Shown piece by piece: positions 13,672 through 24,883 of a DNA stretch of 64,000 nucleotides (its first letter is position 1; each line of letters begins with the position of its first letter). The notes beneath the pieces are model-generated. The model saw only the letters and a list, made by a program, of their open reading frames with translations, did no database searches and was not told the origin of the DNA. Position numbers and translations under genes: made by a program. This DNA comes from Gymnorhina tibicen (Eukaryota; Chordata; Aves; Passeriformes; Artamidae), in contig VXAZ01007626.1 in NCBI GenBank assembly GCA_013399875.1, positions 62,001 to 126,000 of the forward strand, written 5' to 3'.

Positions 13672-13834
13672 GTTACAGAATGGCCAGTAGGAAACCGGGG
13701 TTTGCTGTATGACCGAAACTGGATGGTTGTAAACCAGAATGGAGTCTGCATGACTCAGAAGCAGGAGCCAAGGTTGTGTCTTGTGAATCCCTCAATTGAT
13801 CTGAAGCAAAAAATTATGGTCATTCAGGCAGAAG
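13672..13834 (+). CDS. MOCOS: MOCOS exon: MOSC N-terminal barrel core
   Basis: This exon has 54 codons plus one base (residues 188-241 and the first base of Gly242). It encodes VTEWPVGNRGLLYDRNWMVV, then NQNGVCMTQKQEPRLCLV, ending IMVIQAEG. The Gly-Leu-x-x-Asp-Arg-x-Trp-Met-Val and Gln-Glu-Pro-Arg-Leu patterns are shared with the mitochondrial mARC proteins and typify the MOSC N-terminal beta-barrel. The acceptor cttcccag|GTTA is strong. The donor is AAG|gttcgt, which has GT but departs from consensus at +3. This boundary is set by phase: the single base G joins GC of the next exon to make the glycine before Met-Asp-Pro. A competing donor two bases downstream at gtaaac would break the frame. 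Confidence 0.94.
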
Positions 13835-16800
13835 GTTCGTAAACAATATCCTTTCCTTCCCTTCTTTATTGGTGTCAAACTTCTAGGCAAGGACACCTGC
13901 ATGCACCCACCAAACTACTGAATCCTGTGCATGCTTACTTGTGGTTTACTGGGGACTTGAGGGACAAGTTCTGTGCCAGCTGTGGGCAATGAAAGCCCAG
14001 CCTGTTATATGCAGCTCTGGGGAGGTTCCTAACTTATTGTTGGGGTAGGCAGAGAGTAGATAGTGACTCCCTATGTGCAATCATAAAGTGGATGCTCCAG
14101 GACGGAGAAAGGAACAGACAGATGTGGAAATTTACTGAGTAGTGTCTCTCCATAGCATGAAGTCCTATAGCCTGAAGGCATTGTTATTGCTGCAAAGGTG
14201 AAGGAATAGAAGTCCGACATTAAACAACCTGGCCAAAAACCTTCCCATTTTATATCTCTCTTCCCCCTTCCATCTGTGGGATTAGAGGGGTAGAGCCTTC
14301 AGTGGAAATTAGTCTGAATTAAAATAAGGACCAGACATTATTTAACTCAGTTAAATACTTGCACTAGCAGGCAAATATTTCATGATGTTCGAGCTTCCTG
14401 GGAATTATCAAAATCCTTTTTATTCTCTGCTGAGGGGGAAAAAAAGAAAAAAATATATATGTAAAGTGTTAGAGAAAGCCCTTTGCTACTCAGGGGTGAA
14501 AATTATTTATTTTCATAACAGTGCCATTGGCACTGAGCACTGGAACAGGTTTGTATTCCACAAAAGTCATTACTAATGCTGAGTTTGCATGTGTCTGAAT
14601 GGTGTTCATCATTTCCCCGGGGTCCAACATTTACTCTGCCTGGGTGTCTTAACCATTAATAATATATGTGCCCACATTTTCAGCAGCTAGAGCAAAACAA
14701 GGGAACCCTGTCTTCAGATTTTTCACTCTTTATTAGAAATTCATATGAGTGGATCTGTAACTACAGTCTCCTTTCCATGTGTACATTAGAGTTGTAGACC
14801 TCTCCAAGTGTCTGAGCACTCTCATAGAGTTAAATCTGACTCATTGATTCTTTTTGTCTGATATAGGTTTCCCAAACGTACATTTGGATACTTCCACTAA
14901 TCATGGGCTACTTTTTGTATTTCCAATCTCAAACACAATCTACTCTCTTCTTAGGGATTCCAGGCTTGCTCACTGGCATACACACTGCTGCTTTCCCCTC
15001 TCTCCTCCATACTATTTCTTTGAAAATCTATCATTTATTCATTTCAATTTAATGTGGAGCACCTTGCACCTCAAATTTTTGTAGTACAGTTGCACAGACA
15101 GCCTTCTCCCACAACTTTTAAATTATCAAGTGCTTCAGAACTAATTATTTCTAGAAATTTATTTCCTTACCACCTCTCTTCCTTTCTGACCATTCTGAGT
15201 CTGTTCTTCATTTTTTTTCCTTTGCTAGCACTCGTTCAGACAAGTGCATACCCATTAGTATCTTCACCTGTCAATAACACCTGTACTGACATACCTCAGG
15301 AAGAGGTTTTCTCAGACAAAAATGACAGTCAAGGTACCCACTTCACACTGAGATTTACAATCTATTGCCACAGTTAGTGCCAGGGTGAGATTTGCCTTTA
15401 AATTCTACATTTTGCGTCATTTTTGGAGTTTTCACTGTCATTTGCCTTCCTTTTGATGACAGTGAGAACCATTTCCACACAGAAGTGATTGTCCAAGTCT
15501 ATTGATCATTTTTCTGCCCAAAGTAATTGATCAGTGTGCTCTAACAGGAACGTCATTGCCATTTATTTACAGCCTGCTTTGGTACAGCCAGTGTGGAAGA
15601 ATGGAGTAATTTTATTCTTTGTATAATGACTCTAGATACCAAAATCCTAGCCTGTGAGGTCTAGGACCTCTTTTATAGTAGTCCTGCTGTTTTTTACTCT
15701 CATGGTGTTCTTGCAACCTGTGGCATTTTTTAAAAATTCTTGGCAGTGAGATAATGGCTCTCTTTTCCTTGGGGAGTCTGTTCCAGAGTTTACTGCTCCT
15801 AAGATGGCACAGTGATGGGAGCACATGCAAACCAGCAGGGTAAGGCTGAGCAGACAAATCTGGAGGAAGTTGTTCCAATATTTATTTTGTTTTCTTTCCT
15901 CTTACCTGCAGTCTAAACATATGATTTGTTTGTTGGTGTTAAATTTTTAATTTTTTTCTTCTATCCCTTCACAAACATGGGTCATTGTTATATCTCCCAC
16001 TTAAATCATTTCATGACAGACAAATGTAAGTTAATAAGTTGACTGTTTCCTTGAAAATCCCATGTTAATCCCTGCTGCTTTTGTCACCACTCTCACCAGC
16101 CTGTTTGTAGTTGGTTGCAAATGTAGGCCCCGAAGCTGAATGCCTCACGTGAAGCTGAAGCAGTGATCCATGTGGTGGGGAGCAGTGGAACTTGGCTGAG
16201 CCAGGCAGGCCGTTCTGCAGCTCAGAACCTTCCCTGGCCTGTGTCGGTGGCTGATGTTCTTTCAGATCTGTAGCTCTTGGCCTGCTGACTACAAGCCTCC
16301 TCCAGGTCTCTTTCTGCTTTGCTCCTTCACGAGTTATTTCTCGCATGGAATGCCACCCACCCAAGCCGCCTTTCCTCAGCCACAGCAGCATGCGTCTTTC
16401 CAAGATGAGTTTTGTTTCCTCAGTCTCTCCTCCCCCTGCCCTGGCGGTGCCCGTGCTGAGTTTCTCCGTTCTTTCCATTCCCGCAAGCCGCTTGCTGCGG
16501 TGGGTGTGCGAGCCCAGCGGCTCCCAGCCGCCTGGTGACCAGAGCAGCCCGGCCCCGTGCTGCTCCGCGGGGAGCTGTAACCGCGGTGCGTTCTCGGCCG
16601 GCTCCGCTGCTCCCTGCGCTTTCCTCGCTGTGAGAGCGGGCTGCGTGTGCCGCGCATCTCCACCCAGAGCGCGCTTTGCTGGCTGGAGGCGCCTCTCTCC
16701 AAAAGAGAGAGAGCCTGAGGCTGCTGTGCTGCTGGAACAGGTGCCTCTGGTAAGTGCCTAAAGCCGAGCGAGGCGAATCCCGCGTAGCTGAAGCACACAG

Positions 16801-19763
16801 CATTTTTTAAGAGCATTTTGCTGTAACCCTATTAGATTAGGGTGAAGACTTTATCTGTGCCACTTTTAAAACATAATGAGTCTGTTCTCTCTTCCCTTCC
16901 AGGCACATGCTTTCCTCTCCCTCTAGAACTTCTCATTAGTGGAAAATTTGTTTATGGCTATTTTATTTCAATGTGGCTTAATCTCCTCTGTCTTCTCTGT
17001 CCAAGAAAAATTTGTCAGCATGATTTAGTGTGACAGTAACTACTTTGACACCTTTTGCTGAATCCTCTAGGGTGTGCTGGGACACCCTTTCAGGGTTGTT
17101 CATTAACCGCTGCATGTTGGTGTCTCCGTAAGCCCATCTAACCCCCAGCTGTGGATGGGCAGAACCTGCTGTCTGACCGACCCAGCTGTGCAATCCTGCT
17201 GCCATTGTGGGTAGCAAGGATGGCAGAGTGGGGCTCTACACAAGCCCAAAGCTGCCTGAAGGCTTAGGATCTTTCCCTGGCATGCCTGCAAAATTAGTTG
17301 ACTTGCATGGCAGCTGGGGAACTCCAGGTGTTTCCCAGATCCCTGACGAAGGGGTTAAGTGAGAGCAGAAGGAGAGGAAGGGCTTGTGCCTACTCTCTCA
17401 CTGGCTGTGCTTTTATTCAGCAGAGGGAGTGAGATTTTAATTTTGAGAAACTGTATTTATTAATTTTGTCAGAATTATTTTCTTAGGCCATGTGATTGTT
17501 AACAGGCATTTCCTATTTTATTTAATGTTAAGAGTGTAGCAAAGCCTTGCTATCGCATAACCCATTTTGAGAAAATCAGTGCACCTAACTCTAAATCAGC
17601 CTCCAGGGAGAAAAACAAGTTCTAGTGTCTTGACTGATGTTTAGTGGTTTGGCTCCCAGTGACTTAAAGGTGGTCAGGAGCAAGTGCCTCTGCTTCTGGA
17701 AATCCTATTACTTGAGTGAGAATCAAGGGAAATATCCTTGTCCTCCTCCATCAAATATGTGGGAGCGCAGATAACATCGCACTTGTTCCTGACCTGCACA
17801 AATCTGTAGCCAAACAGAATTTGGCTGAGAATACACTTCTGGAAAAGACTAATTTCTCTCTTTCCATTTCAGCTAACAATCAGCATTATTCTGGCAAGTT
17901 GGGCATCAGTTTACCACTGCACGGTGGGAGAAATTCAGAGTGTTGAGGAGGCACTTTAAAATATTGGAGTAGAAAGATGCTAGCAAAACTGAGCAGCTAA
18001 TTGCACTTTATGGAGTTTATTGTGCCTTCAAATAGTCATGTGTTACTGCCAATAAAAATAATGGGAATTAAGTGCATACACTGATGAAAGAATATACATG
18101 AATAGTTTATATTTCAGTCTACTGAAATAACAGATCTCTAATTTTCCTCATTGACTGAAAATAGGAGCTATAACAGTAAGATTTTTTTTATATTAATACT
18201 GTGAGCACATCTGTGAATTTTATTATCAAGCAAATGACCATGGAGAATGACAGCTTTTACATTTTAGTAACTGGCAATATTCTACTTTATTTTTTTGCCT
18301 TGAAGATAGAATAAAATTGTAATTAACAACGTTTAACTGACCTAAACATCACTGTAAAATGTGTACTGTGCAGTAAAAATGTGATACACTTGCTGGTGTA
18401 TAAAAGCAGGGCTTTTTAGAGCCCTGAAATTCTATTTTAAGAAATTTTGTGAGTATACCTTTCTTAGAAAGTATTTGAAAGTTGTAACAGTTAAGAGTGC
18501 ATGCAGGATGAAATATTTCAAACTCTTCTTTTCCCGAAGGAATAATGCTAATGTTTAATTGTTTCAAAGTCCAACAGCAATAGTCTAGTCGATAAGATGA
18601 TAACATTGGCTTCTTTTTCAGGCTGTTACAGGGTAGCTCAAAGCATTTATTACATGTATTATTTTCCTAAGTGAACCCAACTTTTCCTGCTCTGTCTTCA
18701 CTCAGGAAGTATACTAACATAATTAACCAAAGAAGAAGTAGACCACTTTCTATTTTGTAAAACATGCATGAAACAGACTTGATAGTCATGTTTTAATGAG
18801 TCTGAACTACATTTCATTACTCTTAAGAAGAAAATAAACCAACTTGATTTCACCATATCACAGAGCTGGTAGAGCTTGATTCTTATTTGTTTTACAATAT
18901 TATATAATATCAAAATGTGTGGTTATAATTCTAGGGAGTGGGGGGTCAGAGTCTTGGTTAGTATATGTTGCAGTATAATGGAACAGCTGGATTCATTGTA
19001 GCCACACAGTAAAACACTTTGTTCTGCGTTTAAGATTATTGTTTTCAAGTAACAGAAAGAAAAGTAGTACAGCTTTTCTTTTTGGTTCTAGTAAACTACA
19101 GTACCCTTTCCATCTCTTTGGCTCATTCTGTTCAAGATGAGAAAAATGTGGGAGAAGTTGTTAACATAGATCATTACCAGGGAATCCTCAGCTGGTTTAG
19201 ACTTGGAGATGAATAGATGGAAATCTCTCATTCGCAGTTTTCCATACATTTTGTCTTCAAATTATTGTAGTTTTATCTCACAGTATATTTCTTTTTTTGA
19301 ACAGACTGTGCTTCTTTTTCTTCCCCCCTCCTCCATCTTTCATCTTTCAGGTCACTCAATCCCTCTACTCCAAAAAACCCCAACATGACAGTATTTAACA
19401 TCATTTCCTGACTTGTTAGAGGGACCATCCTTTCAGCAGAAACCATGGGTGAGGCAATAATTCCGTGCCAGTTTCGTTGCCTGAGATAAACAGAGAATGA
19501 AGTTACTCAAAGCTGAAATTGTGTATTTCTTAATATGATTTGAGTACCAAGGTCATGTGCAGCCTTTGCACTTTGTTTTATCATTTGGAGCCACCTGCAG
19601 GCAGAGAATATAATTCTAGCAAAAAGAAAAAGGGGTTTTTTTGATTTGCTGTTTGTGAGGCTGCTGTGCTTGTGAACAAGAGGAAAAATAATAACTTTTT
19701 TCACAACCTTATGATTCTTCATAATTTTTTATTTTAACTATGGTTTGCTCTCTGCCCATCTAG
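13835..19763 (+). other. MOCOS: MOCOS intron (5929 bp) containing a CpG island
   Basis: The intron is bounded by gttcgt and tgcccatctag. Its main feature is the CpG-dense block at about 16440-16790, listed separately. A minus-strand frame at 15612-15878 has faint similarity to the decoded 3' end of CR1-like LINEs. The remainder is AT-rich, including 17990-19760, with no gene, RNA or repeat family that I recognise. Confidence 0.85.
16440..16790. promoter_or_regulatory. Intragenic CpG island, possible alternative promoter and first exon
   Basis: I count about 33 CpG dinucleotides in roughly 345 bp, in a window where CpG is otherwise scarce. The block is also clearly GC-rich, with ccgcgg repeated near 16566 and 16581. 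An open frame on + (16345-16761) crosses it and meets a consensus splice donor, cctctg|gtaagt, with the break after 16749. No TATA box is obvious, as expected for a CpG-island promoter. GC-rich DNA gives long open frames in several frames on both strands, so the frame itself is weak evidence of coding. The block could be an alternative MOCOS promoter, a lncRNA promoter of either direction, or a gene-body CpG island that is not a promoter. Confidence 0.6.
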
Positions 19764-19845
19764 GCATGGACCCAATATCTTTGTCACTAGAAGACAATAC
19801 TGGAAAAGAGGCTGTGATCTGTGAGAGTAAAGTCTGTTCACACAG
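19764..19845 (+). CDS. MOCOS: MOCOS exon: link between MOSC N-terminal barrel and MOSC domain
   Basis: This exon has two bases completing Gly242, then 26 codons and two bases of Arg269. It reads MDPISLSLEDNTGKEAVICE followed by SKVCSHR. The position and length match the mammalian segment that begins Gly-Met-Glu-Pro and ends Cys-Ala-Asp-Arg, although the acidic middle is divergent. The acceptor is cccatctag|GCAT and the donor is CAG|gtaagt, an ideal consensus. The second codon of the exon is an in-frame ATG with G at +4, which matters if a transcript begins in the upstream CpG island. An antisense frame at 19738-19953 is a shadow. Confidence 0.92.
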
Positions 19846-22800
19846 GTAAGTGAGAGCAGAGAGGTACTGAAGCTGAAAATCACTGTAGTGACACTCAGGA
19901 TGTGAACAGATGTGCACACAGACAGAAGTCCTTGAAAAAATGGTGGAAGGCAATGAATGACTTAGTGGACCAGGACAGTGGTCCTATTTAAATAATTAAG
20001 TTGGCATGCCCCACAAGTCTGATAGAAAACAGTAAAAAATTTTTAAAAATGAAAAAGGAGAGGAAGGATGGTACAATAAAATGACTTAGCACTCACTTGA
20101 ATGAGTGAGATCTTTTTTTTCAGTTGCTCCAAGCATGAGAAAAGGAGGTGGTGTCCCCATCTACTTCCAAATGCCAGCTGGGGGTCTCAGCGGGACTTGA
20201 ATTTAGTTTCCTCATTTAATAGTAATGATGCTAGCAACGTTCCCCGTTTCATACAGCATGGATTTAAAATGGCTAGAACCTTCTAAAGTTATAAATAGCT
20301 TTCCATATTTACAACTCTTTTTAATTTTGTTTTGACCACCCATGTTGTTCAGTGTCCCCTTAATAATCTTGGGATGACAGCAGGTGTGTAAATTAAATAA
20401 CATTAATTCTAATCAAGAGACATACCACTTCAGTGAATATAACATTATGAATAAATTTATTTCCTATCCATAAACTGAAGTGTTTATCCATCATATTTTC
20501 TAAGAACTTCCCCCAGTCTCATTAAGTTTCCTGAGTGGCAGCATGTCAAGTGCCTTCCTAAAGGCACTTGCTTTATCTACTATGTTTCTTTTCAATGAGT
20601 CTCTTGGTAAGTCCAACTAAAAGAGCCACTTAAAGATTTATGTCTTCCTTTAACCAATGTATACTAATTCTTTGTAACCCTCTACATTTGCTTCTCTGAG
20701 TAACACATAAACAAACCAGCAGAAGACCTGGCAATTTCCCCACGGAGCCATGCAGAAAATTATCTTCTCCTTCTTTTCTACTAGCTATTCAGATGATAAA
20801 GAGGATCTTTTCCTCAGAAGTGTATTTTCCTCAGGTAGTGGAATTCACCCAAGAGTCATTTGTTTTAACCATCTGTCCCACTTCCCTGAGTGTTGACTCA
20901 TCCCTGGCATCCCTATGGTAAGCCCATCTATTACAGGCTGTAAAATAGCCTGGGTTATCTTTCTCTCTGTGTGCATAAAATTTGTTGCCATACTATTTAT
21001 TGTAGCTTCTCTTTCATGTAACTGACTCTGTCATTTTTATTGTATCAAATTGGAAGTTTTCATGGAAAACTTTAGTTCTAAGAAAGAAGGAAAGGACAGA
21101 ATGAATAAGAAGGGGGATGTAAGGCAAATTTCACAGAGTGGACTGTGACTAGCAAATAAACAATACAGGAAGTAAGGCAGGATGAGTGAACAACACTGAT
21201 GAGGCTCTGAAACTGCTCAGAGATCCAATAGCAATTGATGCCCATTTCCATTGTTTCAGCAGAGGAGCCTCCAGGGCTGAAAATAATGAGGAAAGGAGTA
21301 GTTTGCAGTAGGACAGGACTGTCCTACAGAAAAGACTGGAGTCTTTTCTGCAAAGTGTCTAAGGTGAGCAGTGGGACCAAAAGTCGTTGTTAAAAGGCTT
21401 TTATTTGAAAGAAACCCCTAGTGAGGGCATTTTCTATTTATTAATTCTATGCTCTGATGCTGTTATTTCATCCAGGTCTGTTGGCTTACTCTGAGTTTAG
21501 GCTGAGACACCTGAGAAAAGTACATAATGTAGAATCTTCAAGCAGTCATGTGAGGAAGTTTAATTTCACAGAAGCCACGAAAGTTTAATTAGCCCAAATT
21601 TCCCTTCTGAAGCAATTCGTCGGCGTTAGCCTTCGTCCCAGCAGGGGCTGTCCATCAGCAGGTGCTGCTCACATCACAGGGACGTGGCTTTCTGGTGTGG
21701 CTTTCCATCTAACAGTGGAGAGATGAAAGTAGAAGCTAATGCTGATAAGGTTATTGATGTTGTAGAAGACCCTAAATGCTCAAGGTTGCTGCTGTACTGA
21801 AATAGGCAGGAACACAGCCTCCTCTTTGACAGGCTGCAATATCAAAGAGATCAAGGGAAGTGTAGCAGTGGTAGAAAAGAAAGGTGTAGTTAAGAACAAG
21901 GTGAACTGAGCCTGTTGTGTGTATTATATCCCTTGGGATCAATATTCAGACTTCATCTGTCCTTGTTTCTTGTTCTGTGAATTACCCTGCTAGAGGGACC
22001 AGTTGTAACGCACTGAAGCTAAATGACATAATAGAAAGATGAGTGGGAAACTCAAGGCAAACAGCAAGTGAAATCAGAGAGAAATAGGCTCTCCTTTATA
22101 AATTGCCTGACATGTGCCAAATGAAATGTAATGCTGACAGATGTAAAGTTATACTCCACAAAAATAAACACAAGCAGAAAACAAGTAGAATTGAGCTGCA
22201 ACAGAATGACTTTGACTAAGACCTTGAAGAGATGATGGTACTTGCTCTGAAAATGGTCTGATAATAAGGAAAAGCAATTTGAAAACATGGGAGTCTTGGA
22301 ATACAAAAAGTACACAGTGGCATTTGATGAAATACCAAGAATGGTGTGAGTCTCTAACTCAGCCACTGTGACTCAAAACAGTAAGTATATAATAAGAGGG
22401 CAAAATTTTTTTCCTGATTTATACAGTATTAGTCTCCAATGGGGTGCTAGAGGCAATTGGCTCAGGAGATATTTTAAACACCCCTACACCTCTGTGAAGG
22501 TGGGAAAAAATATTGGAGGAATTTGTTTCACCTGTACTGTTACCATGGAAGATTCACGTGTTCTTATTAGCAGCCTTCTACCTAACAGTGGCGGGCAAGG
22601 GCACAGCTCAGACTGTGAAATCTCATGTGGACACTCACCTTTTGGCCTCTTTCCTGACACGATGCCTGCATCTCATACTCGTACCAGAATACCATTTCAG
22701 TCCTAGGGCATCATTGGTTAGATGCAGCTGTGGTTGACATCTGTCCAGTCTCAGAGTGGGGAGAGGGATGCAGACCTGCACCATAATTCAAAATTCAGAA

Positions 22801-24028
22801 CAAGCGCTGAAGAGGTACCTGATCCTTGCAGGATTATAAAATCTCCTTGATTTTCACTTGTGCTGGTTTTCTAGCTGTGTAATTCAGTTGAACCCTACAG
22901 AGCATTTCATAAAGCCAAGCCACTTCCTCTCAATCCTGGAGCTTAGCACCTTTGGCTGTGAGTAGCTGTTTTCTTGTTTCACAAAGCAGATGATTTCCAT
23001 GCAGATAAACTTCTTTGGCTGAGTAGGAAAACAAGGTGAGCATAGGAACATGGTTACTTCACTTTCCTTGCTACAGGAATCCTCCCTAGATCAGCATAAG
23101 AATTCACATTCCTCTTGCATTTAAAGTTAGGTATCAGTCAAATCTCCTTTTGTAGTCAGTAGAGAGTTGAACATTCCCACATGGAGAGTCATCCCATCCT
23201 GAGGTCTAATACAGATGAGAACTACTTACTTCTTTCCATTACCTGTGAGCGAAACCCAGACAACTGATTTAAACTAGATGCCTGGATTTTGGAAGATTGA
23301 CATTAAGTTTACTCAGGGCTGAGGAATCTAATGTCAAATAGGATCAATTTCCTGTGGACTGATCTGTGGCCTTCTTGGATGGAGAGAGGTGATTTCAAAA
23401 TCCCACTAGGAAAGATTACATCCAGGTAAAGAAGGCAAGTCTATTGCCAGCTTGCATAATGCACTAGACATTTTACAAGTAATGGAAATCATCTTTAGAG
23501 AGGTACTCGGCCTCTGTTAGTGGAGCCATGTTTTAATGTGGGATGTCTGTACTAACATGAATTAAATTAGGGAAGTAACATCATTGTACCTGATGGGATC
23601 ATTAAAAATTACACACAGGGGCAATCTTAAATTGAACTCAGATCATTCCTCTCTGTTTTAATAAAAAGTACAGACCAGACTGTGACTTTTTCATAATACT
23701 GTAGTGTAATATTGTTATATGGGCAACCACTTCTGTACTTCAGAGTCAGTGTCTTCAGTGTTATGATTATTTAATCCTTTATTCCACAGTAATTTTCTGT
23801 ACTAAACTAAATTAGATCTTGTGAAAGTTGACTTCAAGAGGAACAGAGTAAAGTTGAGGAAATGGGGAGTTAGAGTCATGCAGAGCTTCACATCAGAAAT
23901 TCATCGGACAATATGGATACTGTACTTTGTATTGAAGGAAGTAGAAAAAACATCTTCACAATTTGACTTCTGTTTTTCAAGTTAATGTTTGGGCAATCAA
24001 ATTTAAACTCCCTGTTTCCTTGTAACAG
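19846..24028 (+). other. MOCOS: MOCOS intron (4183 bp)
   Basis: The intron runs from gtaagt to ccttgtaacag. The region 20520-20760 faintly resembles the antisense of an ancient CR1/L3-like LINE reverse-transcriptase segment (catgtcaagtgccttcctaa and following). A perfect inverted repeat lies at 21327-21350. An open frame at 22368-22706 matches no known family. Nothing else stands out. Confidence 0.85.
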
Positions 24029-24153
24029 GGTAAAAACATATGACTGTGGAGAGGGAATTGCTGGCTGGCTCTCTGCTTTTCTTGGTCGTCCATGTCGCTT
24101 GATAAGACAAAGTTCAGACATGAAAAGCAAGTCACATCAGAAAAATACAAAAG
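24029..24153 (+). CDS. MOCOS: MOCOS exon: start of MOSC domain
   Basis: This exon completes Arg269, then gives 41 codons and the first base of Gly311. It encodes VKTYDCGEGIAGWLSAFLGR followed by PCRLIRQSSDMKSKSHQKNTK. The Asp-Cys-Gly...Trp-Leu...Phe-Leu-Gly-Arg-Pro-Cys-Arg-Leu pattern is the conserved entry to the MOSC domain and has a counterpart in mARC proteins. A basic, Ser/Lys-rich loop ends the exon. The acceptor is cttgtaacag|GGTA and the donor is AAAG|gtatgt. The phase at both ends agrees with the neighbouring exons. MOSC domains bind the molybdenum cofactor, so this half presents the cofactor for sulfuration. Confidence 0.95.
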
Positions 24154-24777
24154 GTATGTTGTCATTCTTAAAAATATTCATGATTCCTCATGCAAACATC
24201 AGGCTCATGGACTTCATACCGAGTATGAAGGAACCCTGATAAAGGCTGAAAGAGTTATCCAGTATTGATCTAGTAGTTGTGTTTATACCCAAACTGACTT
24301 TTTGCTTCCCTTCTACTTGTTAAATTTGTTGAAAATGTACAGATACACCAGTATGGGGGGAATTATCATCATGACCATGATTTTGTCTGGAAACCCAAAG
24401 ACCATTTGGAAAAATGATCGTGAAAAATCTAAGAATCAAAGCATTTATTCAGAGGCTAAATTTCATCATAAAAGTAATTGAAAGACCACTGAAATTGAAA
24501 GACCATCAAAAAGGCATAGATACTGCTCTTGTAAATTGTTTTATAAGTTTGGTAAAATCTCAGCTCTATCTCAGTTTCTAACTGCATTGCACCATTATCA
24601 TTTAGGTGCAATGGGCACCTAATGATAGGTGGGTTTAGGGCATTTTTGGAATATTTCCTTAGTGTCTGGAACCAAATGAATAAACTAGTAATGAGAATGA
24701 ATAAGAGGTCAAAGGAAAGATGAGGTGAAATAACTAATGTTTATGATCATTTTAGAATGCTGGATTGATTTTTTTAG
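24154..24777 (+). other. MOCOS: MOCOS short intron (624 bp)
   Basis: This is the shortest intron in the window. It is AT-rich, with acceptor gatttttttag. It contains two overlapping, mutually exclusive hairpins at 24585-24627, about 150-190 bases upstream of the next exon. No coding potential is visible. Confidence 0.88.
24585..24627 (+). repeat. Overlapping alternative hairpins
   Basis: The segment cattgcacc (24585-24593) is exactly complementary to ggtgcaatg (24605-24613). The overlapping tatcatttaggtgc (24596-24609) pairs with gcacctaatgata (24615-24627) with a single bulge. The two stems share the ggtgc core, so they exclude each other. The element lies in the 624-bp MOCOS intron, in the transcribed strand. 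Confidence 0.7.
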
Positions 24778-24883
24778 GTCTGTCACCTGCTACAAACATC
24801 TCACTCTCTCTTGTGAATGAAGCACAATACCTCCTGATAAATGTAGCAAGCATTCTGCAGCTGAAAGAACACATTTCTGCAAG
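24778..24883 (+). CDS. MOCOS: MOCOS exon: MOSC domain, NEAQYLLIN segment
   Basis: This exon completes Gly311, then gives 34 codons and two bases of Arg346. It encodes LSPATNISLSLVNEAQYLLI followed by NVASILQLKEHISA. The Leu-Val-Asn-Glu-Ala-x-x-Leu-Leu motif is a strongly conserved MOSC element and corresponds to Ser-Glu-Ala in the mARC paralogues. The acceptor tttttttag|GTCT has a good pyrimidine tract, and the donor is AAG|gtaaga. The end of the exon is where human MOCOS carries extra polar residues that this protein lacks. An antisense frame at 24752-24952 is a shadow. Confidence 0.95.

Noticed and set aside
13838..13843. gtaaac as the donor of the 13672 exon
   Set aside because: Using it would add bases that break the frame with the next exon; only gttcgt at 13835 restores the Gly-Met-Asp-Pro junction.
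16065..16816. Several overlapping 127-146-codon frames on both strands at the CpG island
   Set aside because: GC-rich DNA has few stop codons, so simultaneous open frames are expected. None shows a known domain, so I kept only the island and donor.
22368..22706. 112-codon + frame in the intron before the 24029 exon
   Set aside because: The 19845/24029 junction already completes the arginine codon in frame, and the translation is not MOCOS-like or otherwise recognisable.
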